Below, in pieces: positions 35,919-44,310 of a stretch of DNA of 64,000 bases (positions are counted from its first letter, which is position 1; each line of letters opens with the position of its first letter). Origin of the DNA: DASQBT01 sp963746955 (lineage in GTDB: Bacteria; Pseudomonadota; Gammaproteobacteria; Burkholderiales; Thiobacillaceae); NCBI GenBank assembly GCA_963746955.1, contig CAVVDR010000004.1, forward strand, positions 62,001 to 126,000. Reading direction: 5' to 3'. The notes below the pieces were generated by a model. The model saw only the letters and a program-made list of their open reading frames with translations. It ran no database searches and had not been told where the DNA came from. Position numbers and translations under genes: made by a program.

Positions 35919-37331
35919 ATGACGACCTGCGCGATCCCCGCTCACGCGCCCTCCGGGGCGCGTGTCGTTTTGATCAGCCCGTATGAACTGGGGCGGCAGC
36001 CTTTCAACCTGGCCGAGGCTGCCGCGTGGTTTGGCCGCGCCGGCATAGCCTGCGCCTGTATCGACCTCTCGCAGCAAGCACTCGATCCCGCGTTGCTGCG
36101 CGAAGCGGAGTACGTGGCACTGTATCTCGGCATGCATACTGCCACCCGCATTGCCGCCGCGGCGCTGCCGAGAATTCGTGCGCTGGCGCCCCATGCGCGT
36201 TTGGCAGCGTTCGGCCTGTATGCGCCTGGCAATGCGGCATGGCTAAACAGCCTTGGTGTGGAAGCGACCTTCGGCGGCGAGTCCGAACCGGATCTGCTCA
36301 GTTGGGTACAGGGCGGAACCGCATCGGCGAGCCCCACCGTGCGCCGCGCCAGGATTGAATTTCTGCGGCCGGATCGTTCCGGACTGCCTGACCTGAGTCG
36401 TTACGCCCGTCTGCTGCTGGCCGACGGCAGCACGAAGCGCATCGGCTTTGCCGAAGGGAGCCGCGGCTGCAAGCACCTCTGCCGCCACTGCCCGGTGGTG
36501 CCAGTATACGACGGCAAGTTCCGAATCGTTCCGCTGGACGTGGTGATGGCCGACATCTCCCAACAGCTCGAAGCCGGTGCGCAGCACATCAGCTTCGGCG
36601 ACCCGGATTTCCTCAACGGCCCGACCCATGCGCTGAAAATAGCCGAGGCCCTGCACAACCGCTTCCCGGCAGTGAGCTGGGATGCCACGATCAAGATCGA
36701 GCATCTGCTGAACCATGCAGAACTCTTGCCGCAACTCAAGTGGCAAGGCCTGCTGTTTGTCGTGTCGGCGGTGGAGTCGGTCGACGATCGCATCCTGCAA
36801 TACCTTGCCAAGGGCCACACCCGCGCCGACTTCATCACGGCGCTTGCACTGTGCCGCACACATGGCATTGCGCTCGCGCCCACTTTCGTACCCTTCACCC
36901 CGTGGACCACGCTGGCAGGCTACCGCGACCTGCTATCCGTTTTGCTGCAGTTGAATCTGGTTGCGGCGGTGCCGCCCGTACAACTGGCCATCCGCCTCCT
37001 GGTTCCGCGAGGTTCGTACCTGATGCGGCTGCCGGATTTTGCCGCCCGCGTCGGCGCGTTCGACGAGGCGATGCTGGGGTATCCCTGGCGAGCTGACGAT
37101 CCCGCGGTCGATGCGCTGCAAGCCGAAATCATGGCCTGGGTAATGCGCGCCGAGAAAGCAAATCTTACACGCGGCGAAATCTTCTCCGGCATCTGGGCAC
37201 GCGCCCATGCGGCGCTCGACGAATACGCGGCGCCGCTTGACCCCGCACGGTTTGGCGCGCCCATTCCGCGTCACTCCGAGCCCTGGTATTGCTGCGCGGA
37301 ACCGACCGAAGCCCAACTCGCGAGTTTCTAG
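35919..37331 (+). CDS. CCAEP-tail radical SAM protein
   Basis: A 470-residue radical SAM enzyme. The N-terminal 130 residues look like a B12-binding-type Rossmann domain (RVVLISPYELGRQPFNLAEAAAWF). The iron-sulfur motif is Cys184-X3-Cys188-X2-Cys191 (GCKHLCRHC). The C-terminus carries PWYCCAEP, Cys458-Cys459, close to the end. I recognise this as the CUAEP/CCAEP-tail family, in which some members have selenocysteine at the second tail position; here it is an ordinary cysteine codon. The reaction is unknown. The stop overlaps the ATP-grasp start by one base (TAGTG), so the pair is coupled. Confidence 0.85.
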   Translation: MTTCAIPAHAPSGARVVLISPYELGRQPFNLAEAAAWFGRAGIACACIDLSQQALDPALLREAEYVALYLGMHTATRIAAAALPRIRALAPHARLAAFGLYAPGNAAWLNSLGVEATFGGESEPDLLSWVQGGTASASPTVRRARIEFLRPDRSGLPDLSRYARLLLADGSTKRIGFAEGSRGCKHLCRHCPVVPVYDGKFRIVPLDVVMADISQQLEAGAQHISFGDPDFLNGPTHALKIAEALHNRFPAVSWDATIKIEHLLNHAELLPQLKWQGLLFVVSAVESVDDRILQYLAKGHTRADFITALALCRTHGIALAPTFVPFTPWTTLAGYRDLLSVLLQLNLVAAVPPVQLAIRLLVPRGSYLMRLPDFAARVGAFDEAMLGYPWRADDPAVDALQAEIMAWVMRAEKANLTRGEIFSGIWARAHAALDEYAAPLDPARFGAPIPRHSEPWYCCAEPTEAQLASF

Positions 37332-38563
37332 TGTCACGCATTTTGCTGTTACTCCCCGTCGCGGGCTATGCCGGTGAGGATTATGCTGCGGCCGCAGACA
37401 GGCTCAATATCGAACTCATCATGTGCGCGGATTACTGCCACCGCCTGGCGCCGAGCTGGGGCTTGCCGCCGCTGATGAGCGTACCGTTTGATCAGCCTGA
37501 GCTTGCGCTGCCGCAGGTGCTGGACCAGCTTAAAGGACCGGTGAACGCGGTGCTGGCAGCCGACGATCACGGACTTGCCCTCGCCGCACGCCTGCGCGAA
37601 AGCCTCGGACTGCCTGGCAATTCTCCGCATGCCGTGATGCAACTCGCCGACAAGTTGATGTTCCGGCAGTTGCAGCAAGGCATAGTTCTGCCTCACCCGG
37701 CTTTTTACTGGCTGCAGCATGATGACGAGTTGCACGCTGCGGCAAACGCGGTGCATTTTCCGCTGGTGGTCAAGGCGCGGCGGCTTAATGCCAGCCGGGG
37801 TGTCATCCGGGCAGACAACGCCGATGAACTGCACGCGGCGGTGCATATAGTCAGGCGCATTCAATCTCGTTTGCAGCGCGAAGCGGACAACCTCGGTTTG
37901 CTGGCGGAAGCCTTCATTCCAGGCGAAGAAGTTGCACTCGAAGGCGTGCTGCGGGGCGGGACGCTGCGGGTTCTTGCCGTGTTCGACAAGCCCGACCCGC
38001 TGAACGGCCCGAACTTTGAAGAGACCCGCTACATCACGCCCTCGGGCCTGCCTGATTCCGTACAGTCTGCCATTGCCGAAGACGTGAGCCGCGCCTGCGC
38101 TGCGGCGGGCGTCACCGAAGGACCCATCCACGCGGAAGCGCGCATCAATGACCAGGGCGTCTGGCTGCTGGAAATCGCGCCGCGCGCAATCGGCGGCCTG
38201 TGCGGACGCGTCCTGCAAGCTGCCGTTGGCATGGACGCGACAGAACTGGTGTTGCGCCATGCCAGCGGCCTGCCCTTGCCGGATGTAGCGCAACAAGTCG
38301 ACGCTGCGGGCGTCATGATGATTCCGATCCCCGCCACCGGCATCCTGAAAAGCGTGGAGGGAATCGAGGCCGCGCGTGAAATTCCCTACATCAGCGGGAT
38401 CGAAATCACCGCGCGCAACGGGCAGCTCATTGCGCCGCCGCCCGAGGGCGCGAGTTACCTGGGCTTTATCTTCAGCCGCGCACCCAACCCGGAAGCCGCC
38501 GGGGATGCGCTGCTGGCCGCGCATTCCCGGCTTGCCATCCATATCCAGGCGACCTTGCCGTGA
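37331..38563 (+). CDS. ATP-grasp domain protein coupled to the CCAEP radical SAM gene
   Basis: A 410-residue ATP-grasp enzyme of the carboxylate-amine ligase type. The ATP-binding lysine region is FPLVVKARRLNASRGV (about 143-158), and the metal-binding end is AEARINDQGVWLLEIAPRAIGG. The family joins a carboxylate to an amine or thiol through an acyl phosphate. The start is a GTG at 37331, one base into the radical SAM stop codon; the frame is open upstream but overlaps that gene. A 4-base overlap joins it to the next gene. The substrate is unknown; the tight coupling argues that it acts on the same molecule as the radical SAM protein. Confidence 0.85.
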   Translation: MSRILLLLPVAGYAGEDYAAAADRLNIELIMCADYCHRLAPSWGLPPLMSVPFDQPELALPQVLDQLKGPVNAVLAADDHGLALAARLRESLGLPGNSPHAVMQLADKLMFRQLQQGIVLPHPAFYWLQHDDELHAAANAVHFPLVVKARRLNASRGVIRADNADELHAAVHIVRRIQSRLQREADNLGLLAEAFIPGEEVALEGVLRGGTLRVLAVFDKPDPLNGPNFEETRYITPSGLPDSVQSAIAEDVSRACAAAGVTEGPIHAEARINDQGVWLLEIAPRAIGGLCGRVLQAAVGMDATELVLRHASGLPLPDVAQQVDAAGVMMIPIPATGILKSVEGIEAAREIPYISGIEITARNGQLIAPPPEGASYLGFIFSRAPNPEAAGDALLAAHSRLAIHIQATLP

Positions 38564-39432
38564 TTGACGAAATCGCCGCGGCGATCAGCCAAGCTACCGG
38601 AACGGCGTTTGCGCCAGGCCCGCAGACGGCCCTCGGCGGGGGCTGCATCAACCGGGCATTCAGGCTAAGCGATGGAAAGGAGCACTTTTTTGTCAAGACC
38701 AACAGCGCCGCCTGTCTGCCCATGTTTGAGTCGGAAGCCGCAGGGCTGGAGGAAATACTTGCAACCCTTAGCCTGCGGGCGCCGAGAGCTGTTTGTCAGG
38801 GAACCTCGGACGGCGCCGCCTGGCTGGTGCTGGAATTTCTCGAGCTGGGAGGACGTGGCAGCGGTGCAGAGATGGGTCGGCAACTGGCGCAAATGCACCG
38901 CCAGACTGCCACGCGATTCGGCTGGAAGCGCGACAACACCATTGGCAGCACGCCGCAACCCAATGCCTGGACGGAAAACTGGATCGCTTTTTTTCGGGAT
39001 CAGCGCCTGGGCAAACAGCTCGAACTCGCGGCGAAGAAGGGCTACGGGCGCGAACTGCAACACAAAGGCGAGCGATTGCGGGCCAGCCTGGATGCGTTCT
39101 TCTCCACTTACCAGCCCGTCCCCTCGCTGTTGCACGGCGATCTGTGGCGCGGCAACGCCGGGTATCTGGCAACAGGCCAACCGGTGATATTTGACCCGGC
39201 AGTCTATTTCGGCGACCGGGAGGCCGACCTGGCGATGACCGAGTTGTTCGGCGGATTTGGCGGCGATTTCCATGCGGCCTACCGGGAGGCCTGGCCGTTG
39301 GACGCGGGCTACGAACAGCGTAAGATTCTCTATAACCTGTATCACATACTTAATCACGCCTATCTGTTCGGCGGCGGCTATGTGGGACAAGCGCAATCCT
39401 TGCTCGACCGGCTGCTGGCCGAGTTGCGTTGA
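38560..39432 (+). CDS. Fructosamine kinase-family protein (small-molecule kinase)
   Basis: A 290-residue kinase of the fructosamine-3-kinase / YniA family. It shows GGGCINRAFRL (glycine loop), FFVKTN (ATP-binding Lys), the catalytic LHGDLWRGNAG, and the metal-binding FDPAVYFGDREADLAM. Members phosphorylate ketosamines on proteins or free sugars, or other small molecules. The GTG start at 38560 overlaps the ATP-grasp stop (GTGA), so it is probably the third gene of the radical SAM operon, though this family also occurs alone as a housekeeping repair enzyme. Confidence 0.92.
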   Translation: MIDEIAAAISQATGTAFAPGPQTALGGGCINRAFRLSDGKEHFFVKTNSAACLPMFESEAAGLEEILATLSLRAPRAVCQGTSDGAAWLVLEFLELGGRGSGAEMGRQLAQMHRQTATRFGWKRDNTIGSTPQPNAWTENWIAFFRDQRLGKQLELAAKKGYGRELQHKGERLRASLDAFFSTYQPVPSLLHGDLWRGNAGYLATGQPVIFDPAVYFGDREADLAMTELFGGFGGDFHAAYREAWPLDAGYEQRKILYNLYHILNHAYLFGGGYVGQAQSLLDRLLAELR

Positions 39433-39752
39433 GATGACGCCGGGGAATTGCACTGAATTTGGACCCGACCGGATCGTCGAAGTGTGGCTCAGCTTGATGC
39501 CGCGCATCTGGTTTCACTTTCTTGGGTGCTTGTGGTTGGGCAACTCCGGAAGGGGCAAAAACCGAAAAAGCACTGTGACTTGTCTCACCTGTGGGTTTGG
39601 GTCAAAGACGGCAACAGGCGGGAAGCCCTCGCCGGGCAAAGCCTGTCCGACGGATCGTCAAGCCCGGAATCTGACGTGCGCCCCAGGCGATCGCGGCGGC
39701 CTTTGCCTTTGTGATTCAATCGCCCTGTTCATGACAACCTCGGAGGACGCCC
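39433..39752. other. Gap after the kinase gene, no supported gene
   Basis: About 320 bases. Several frames are open by chance, but none has a recognisable motif or ribosome-binding site. I see no clear terminator. The end of the gap supplies the ribosome-binding site (GGAGG) of the next small gene. Confidence 0.5.
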
Positions 39753-40097
39753 TTGAAAACTGATACATCAGAATCCAGCCGCAAGGCACTGATCGACGCC
39801 CTGCTTCTCAAACTTCCCGGCGTCAGCACAAAGAGAATCGGCGGCCTTGATGCCTACCTCGTCAGCGACAGGATGTTCGCCTGCATCAGCGGTGACGGCG
39901 TCGGACTGCGCCTGCCCGCCGCCACCGCGACCGAACTTCAGTTCTCATGGGGCAATGTCGTCCCGTTCCAGCCTGGCGGAATGGTCAGCACGAGGGAATG
40001 GATACAGATCAACCGGGCCGATGCAACTGAGTACGAGAAAGATCTTGATCTGTTTCGGGCGTCTTTGGAGTTCGTGAAAGCCACCGGGGCGCGCTAG
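39753..40097 (+). CDS. Small TfoX/YjbR-like-fold hypothetical protein
   Basis: A 114-residue soluble protein. The pattern DRMFACISGDGVGLRLPAATATELQFS, then the late REWIQINRADATEYEKDLDLFRASLEFVKA, resembles the TfoX N-terminal / MmcQ-YjbR-like fold, which binds proteins or DNA; this is a weak match by eye. No ATG is present at the start; a TTG at 39753 has GGAGG 7 bases upstream. It might be the end of the radical SAM block, but a 320-base gap separates it. Confidence 0.65.
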   Translation: MKTDTSESSRKALIDALLLKLPGVSTKRIGGLDAYLVSDRMFACISGDGVGLRLPAATATELQFSWGNVVPFQPGGMVSTREWIQINRADATEYEKDLDLFRASLEFVKATGAR

Positions 40098-40384
40098 GCC
40101 CTCATCGTCATCTGACGTCCTTTGTAGCTGCTGAAGGGACGCCCCACGGGTGTACAGGGTGAAGCCGTTCTCCTTGTTCTTGGGTATGTGTCCCATCGGG
40201 AAGAAGACTCATGATGGATGCCATTGCCAATACCCGCAGTCATGTGCCGAGGAGCAAGGGCAAACTCGCTGGCCAGAAGCCGCCACTGAACCCAACCCTT
40301 ATTTCGCCTCAACGCTAAATGAGGTGGAAGGCAAAGCGATATCTGAAAGAATCGCGTCCTGTGCGAACCCGGTGCGAAAAACCA
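40098..40384. other. Gap before the convergent YbiT gene
   Basis: 287 bases with no gene I can support on either strand and no obvious terminator for the small gene upstream or for YbiT on the other strand. Confidence 0.45.
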
Positions 40385-41977
40385 TTACTCGACCCCTTTG
40401 GCATGCAGGTATTCTTCGTAGTTGCCCAGATAGACTTCCGGCCCTGCAGGTGTAAGTTCGATGATGCGGGTCGCCAGGCTGCTGACGAACTGCCGGTCGT
40501 GGGACACGAAAATGAGCGTGCCCTTGAACAGATCTAGCGCCAGGTTGAGCGACTCGATGGTCTCCATGTCCATGTGATTGGTCGGCTCGTCCATCACCAG
40601 CACATTGTGACGGCCCAGCATCAGCTTGCCGTACAGCATGCGGCCCTGCTCGCCGCCGGACAGCACCCGCACCGGCTTCTTGGTGTCATCGCCGGAAAAC
40701 AGCAGGCGTCCCAGGATGCCGCGGATCACCTGATCATCGTCTCCGGGCTTGGCCCAGCGGCTCATCCACTCGAGCAGATTCATGTCACTGTCGAAATCGG
40801 CCGCGTGATCCTGGGCGAAATAGCCCACGTTGGCATTTTCAGCCCAGCGTATCCGACCCTTCTGCGCCGTCAACTCACCCATCAGGAGCTTCATCAAGGT
40901 GGACTTGCCCAAGCCATTGCCGCCGATCACGCCGAGTTTCTCGCCTGCCTCCAGGGCGAAGTTGAGATTTGAAAATAGCGGCGTACCGGCATAGCCGAAG
41001 GCCAGTTTCTCCACTTCCAGCGCCCGGCGATGCAGCTGTTTCTCCTGCTCGAAGCGGATATAGGGGTTTTGCCGCGAGGAGGGTTTGATGTCCTCGACCT
41101 TGATTTTTTCGATCTGGCGCGCCCGGCTGGTCGCCTGCCTGGCCTTCGAGGCGTTGGCCGAAAAGCGCGCGACGAAGGCCTGCAGATCGGAGATCTTTTC
41201 CTTGGCGCGCACGTTCGCCGCGGCCTGCTGGGCGCGCGCCTGGGTCGAGGCGAGCATGTAGTCGTCATAGTTGCCCGGGTAAATCTTGATGGTGCCGAAA
41301 TCGACGTCCGCCATATGGGTGCAGACGGAATTGAGAAAATGGCGGTCGTGGGAGATGATGATGATGGTCGAAGCGCGGGCGTTGATCACACCCTCCAGCC
41401 AGCGAATTGTGTTGATGTCGAGATTGTTGGTCGGCTCATCAAGCAGCAGGATGTCCGGATTGGAAAACAAGGCTTGGGCCAACAATACCCGCAGCTTGTA
41501 GCCGGGCGCGACTTCGCTCATCGGGCCGCCGTGCAGTTCAGTCGGAATGCCCGCTCCCAGCAGCAGCTCGCCTGCGCGGGCTTCGGCATCGTAGCCTCCC
41601 AGTTCGCCAAACCGGCCTTCCAGTTCGGCAGCGTGCATGTAATCTTCCTCGCTTGCCTCCGGGTTCATGTAGATGGCGTCCTTTTCCTGACGCACCGCCC
41701 ACATCTCCTGATCACCCTGCATGACTACGTCCAACACGTTCTGGTCCTCATAGGCGAATTGGTCCTGGCGCAGCCAGGCCATCTTCTCGCCCGTATCGAG
41801 AGCCACGTTGCCGTGGCTGGGATCCAGGGTGCCGGCCAGGACCTTCATGAACGTGGTCTTGCCGCAACCATTCGCGCCGATCAGGCCATAACGGTTGCCC
41901 TCACCAAACTTGACGGAAACATTTTCGAACAGGGGCTTGGCGCCGAACTGCACGGTGACGCCGGCGGCACTCAGCAT
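40385..41977 (-). CDS. ybiT: ABC-F ATPase YbiT
   Basis: A 530-residue cytoplasmic protein with two ABC ATPase domains and no membrane segment. Walker A motifs are GANGCGKT (33-40) and GGNGLGKS (about 350); Walker B motifs are LLLDEPTNNLD and VMDEPTNHMD. The first signature is EVAPGYKLRVLLAQALF, not LSGG, which together with the 530-residue length identifies the YbiT branch. ABC-F proteins act on the ribosomal E site in translation. The gene stands alone on the minus strand. Confidence 0.92.
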   Translation of the reverse strand: MLSAAGVTVQFGAKPLFENVSVKFGEGNRYGLIGANGCGKTTFMKVLAGTLDPSHGNVALDTGEKMAWLRQDQFAYEDQNVLDVVMQGDQEMWAVRQEKDAIYMNPEASEEDYMHAAELEGRFGELGGYDAEARAGELLLGAGIPTELHGGPMSEVAPGYKLRVLLAQALFSNPDILLLDEPTNNLDINTIRWLEGVINARASTIIIISHDRHFLNSVCTHMADVDFGTIKIYPGNYDDYMLASTQARAQQAAANVRAKEKISDLQAFVARFSANASKARQATSRARQIEKIKVEDIKPSSRQNPYIRFEQEKQLHRRALEVEKLAFGYAGTPLFSNLNFALEAGEKLGVIGGNGLGKSTLMKLLMGELTAQKGRIRWAENANVGYFAQDHAADFDSDMNLLEWMSRWAKPGDDDQVIRGILGRLLFSGDDTKKPVRVLSGGEQGRMLYGKLMLGRHNVLVMDEPTNHMDMETIESLNLALDLFKGTLIFVSHDRQFVSSLATRIIELTPAGPEVYLGNYEEYLHAKGVE

Positions 41978-42016
41978 GGGAAATACCTCGAAGGAATACC
42001 TGAAAAACTGCTGATT

Positions 42017-44038
42017 TTAACATTCCGTGCCCAGGCTTCCGACCGGCTGCCGATATACCTGCCAGGTATTCTTGCCCGCCTGTTTGGCCTGGTACATGGC
42101 AATGTCCGCGCGCGACACAACCTCCGCCGCATCCGCAGCCTGATCGGGATACACGGCGATCCCCAGACTGGCGGTCAGACGTAGGTTCTGGCCCTCAAAC
42201 TCGAAGGGGATCTGGGCCACCGCCCTAATGATCCGCTCGGCAAGTATTTCGGCTTCACCCTCCTTCAAGTTGGGCAGCAGAATGGCGAACTCATCCCCAC
42301 CCAGCCGGGCAAACACCTCATTGCGCCGTACCAGGGCGCTGATCTCGCGGGCAATCCGAATCAGCAGCGCATCTCCGGCGCCGTGGCCAAAGGTGTCATT
42401 AACGGCCTTGAACTCGTCCAGATCAAGGAACATCACCGCGCATCGCGTGTTGTGGCGCTGGCATTCAAACAACGCGCGATTCAGTTCGGTCTGGAACCGA
42501 TTCCGGTTGTACAGACCGGTCAGGGGATCGCGCTCCGCCAAATAGACCAGTTGCTCGGCGACCTGGCGCTCGCGCGTGACATCCTCATAAATCCACAGAT
42601 GACCGATGAACTGGTTGTCCTTGTCCCAGACCGGATAGTCGAGTTCGGTGATCACCCGCCCGTCCTTCATCTGGATCTCGAAGCTGTCGGAAATTTCCCG
42701 CGTCGCCAACGCAGACTTCAGATGGCGGGAAAATTGGTCAGGATGGACCACCAGGCCCGGGGATTTTGAGATCGCCGAATTCACCTCCAGGCCGATGAGC
42801 TGCTCCCGCTCGGGGATCATCCACATATGGGTGAAGGCCGGATTGTGGTACACCACCCGGCCATCGACATTAACAAACAGAATGCCCAAATTCATCGCCG
42901 ACAGCAGGGCCGAAAGCCTCGCACGTTCCTGTTCGGATTCAGCAAGATAGCGGCTCTTCAGGCTCTCCGCAGTACGAAGCTCGCTGACCGCCTGGCGCAG
43001 CGAAGCTTCCACGTGCTTGAGATCGTCAACATCCCGAATGCTGGCGCGCAGCCCATGGTAGCTGCCGTCCTTGCCATAGATGGGTTGCCAGTTTGCACTT
43101 GCCCAGAACTGGCTGCCGTCCTTGCGCACCGCGGAGAACACATAGTCGCTGCCCGATTTACCTTTTAGCGCCTCCCTGAGCTGAAACTCGGCAGTAACCC
43201 GTTCGTCGGGATGAATCACGTCCAGGGGAAAATCCATTCCCCCCATGCATTCCGCCACCGTGTAGCCCAGCATTCGCTCCACCGAAGGATTGACCCACAG
43301 CAGTCTCCCTTCCGGCGACAGCCACAACTCCAGGTCATAGGTGTAATCCGCGATGGCAATAAAGCGGGCTTCATCCTGCTTGGCCTGCTTCACACGATCT
43401 TCCACCGATTGGGCCAACTGGTTGAACACCTTCGCGACCTGCCCCACTTCATCCTCATCCCACACCGGCGCCCGGGCCTTGAAATCGCCTTCACCAATCC
43501 GTTTGGCGGTCTGACTGAGTATTTCGAAGTGACGGTTGATCCAGTACCCGGCAAGAGACAGCAGCAGACCGGTGCCGACAAGAGCCAACAGCCCGATGGC
43601 GACGCTCTCGCGCACCAGCTTGGACCAGGCAGCTTTGATGAAGCTCGCGGACAATTCGTATTCGACCCAGCCGTACGAATGCCCGCCGACCTTGACGGGC
43701 ACTTTGCCAGAGATGGAAGCCCCGTCGTCGCCGCGCCGCGGACCAACGCTCACAAGGATCCGCCCGGTTTCATCGCGCACGACCAAGCTGATCAGATCGG
43801 GCTCTTGCCCCATCAAACCGGCCACGTCTCCCAGAGTGGCCAGATCCCGCTTCATCAAGGGCGCGGCAATCGCTCCCGCCAGCAACTCGGCGCTCCTGCG
43901 CGCATGGTCGCGAGCTTCAGTCTCCATGGTCTGGTCAATCAGACGCGCGCCGTTGATTACCAGCGCCGCGAGCACCATCGCCTGGATGCCGATGGCGGCA
44001 AGTACAAAGCGGTTGCGCAGGCTTGGTTTCAGGCGCAT
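42017..44038 (-). CDS. Membrane-bound PAS/HAMP diguanylate cyclase (GGDEF)
   Basis: A protein of about 673 residues. Two membrane spans (about 10-30 and 140-163) enclose a periplasmic sensor; a HAMP domain (about 165-215) and two PAS domains (about 235-360 and 370-510) follow. The C-terminal GGDEF domain carries RLGGDEFAILL, so it should make cyclic di-GMP; no EAL domain is present. I list the ATG at 44038; a GTG at 44047 overlapping the upstream stop as GTGA is also possible and suggests coupling. Upstream lies the remnant of a phosphonate-type binding protein, a common sensory partner of such receptors. Confidence 0.87.
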   Translation of the reverse strand: MRLKPSLRNRFVLAAIGIQAMVLAALVINGARLIDQTMETEARDHARRSAELLAGAIAAPLMKRDLATLGDVAGLMGQEPDLISLVVRDETGRILVSVGPRRGDDGASISGKVPVKVGGHSYGWVEYELSASFIKAAWSKLVRESVAIGLLALVGTGLLLSLAGYWINRHFEILSQTAKRIGEGDFKARAPVWDEDEVGQVAKVFNQLAQSVEDRVKQAKQDEARFIAIADYTYDLELWLSPEGRLLWVNPSVERMLGYTVAECMGGMDFPLDVIHPDERVTAEFQLREALKGKSGSDYVFSAVRKDGSQFWASANWQPIYGKDGSYHGLRASIRDVDDLKHVEASLRQAVSELRTAESLKSRYLAESEQERARLSALLSAMNLGILFVNVDGRVVYHNPAFTHMWMIPEREQLIGLEVNSAISKSPGLVVHPDQFSRHLKSALATREISDSFEIQMKDGRVITELDYPVWDKDNQFIGHLWIYEDVTRERQVAEQLVYLAERDPLTGLYNRNRFQTELNRALFECQRHNTRCAVMFLDLDEFKAVNDTFGHGAGDALLIRIAREISALVRRNEVFARLGGDEFAILLPNLKEGEAEILAERIIRAVAQIPFEFEGQNLRLTASLGIAVYPDQAADAAEVVSRADIAMYQAKQAGKNTWQVYRQPVGSLGTEC

Positions 44039-44043
44039 TGGTT

Positions 44044-44301
44044 TCACGGCGCCACCCGACGACCCTCCCGGGTGCGGGTCAGGAAGTCGGCGAAATCCGG
44101 CGCAGTCTCCAGGGTGACCGGTCGATTCAACGCCTGCGACAGGCAGTCCGCAACAGGCTGATACACCTCCAGCAAGGCTCGGGTGGATAAACAGGGAAAT
44201 GCCCCGAAGCGTAGGGGCGTGGTCTGAGCGTGCGCCGAAACGGACGACGCGCAAAGCACCGTGAGGGTCGCCGGCATGCCGAGCGGATTGTACTTGCGCA
44301 A
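44044..44301 (-). pseudogene. Truncated PhnD-type periplasmic substrate-binding protein
   Basis: An 85-codon frame with a signal peptide (ending in SVSAHA) followed by LRFGAFPCLSTRALLEVYQPVADCLSQALNRPVTLETAPDFADF, the N-terminal start of phosphate/phosphonate binding proteins that normally have about 270-300 residues. It stops after TREGRRVAP. The stop overlaps the possible GTG start of the GGDEF gene by 4 bases. The simplest reading is a deletion that removed most of the binding protein. It could still yield a short exported peptide, but ligand binding is unlikely. Confidence 0.7.
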
Positions 44302-44310
44302 GCGGTATTC

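Noticed and set aside
35291..40384. Possible att-site repeat of the tRNA-Arg 3' end
   Set aside because: Scanning to ybiT I found no second copy of the T-arm/acceptor sequence and no integrase, so I do not claim an integrated element.
41030..42184. A 384-codon plus-strand frame opposite ybiT and the GGDEF gene
   Set aside because: It spans two real minus-strand genes and has no motif or ribosome-binding site.
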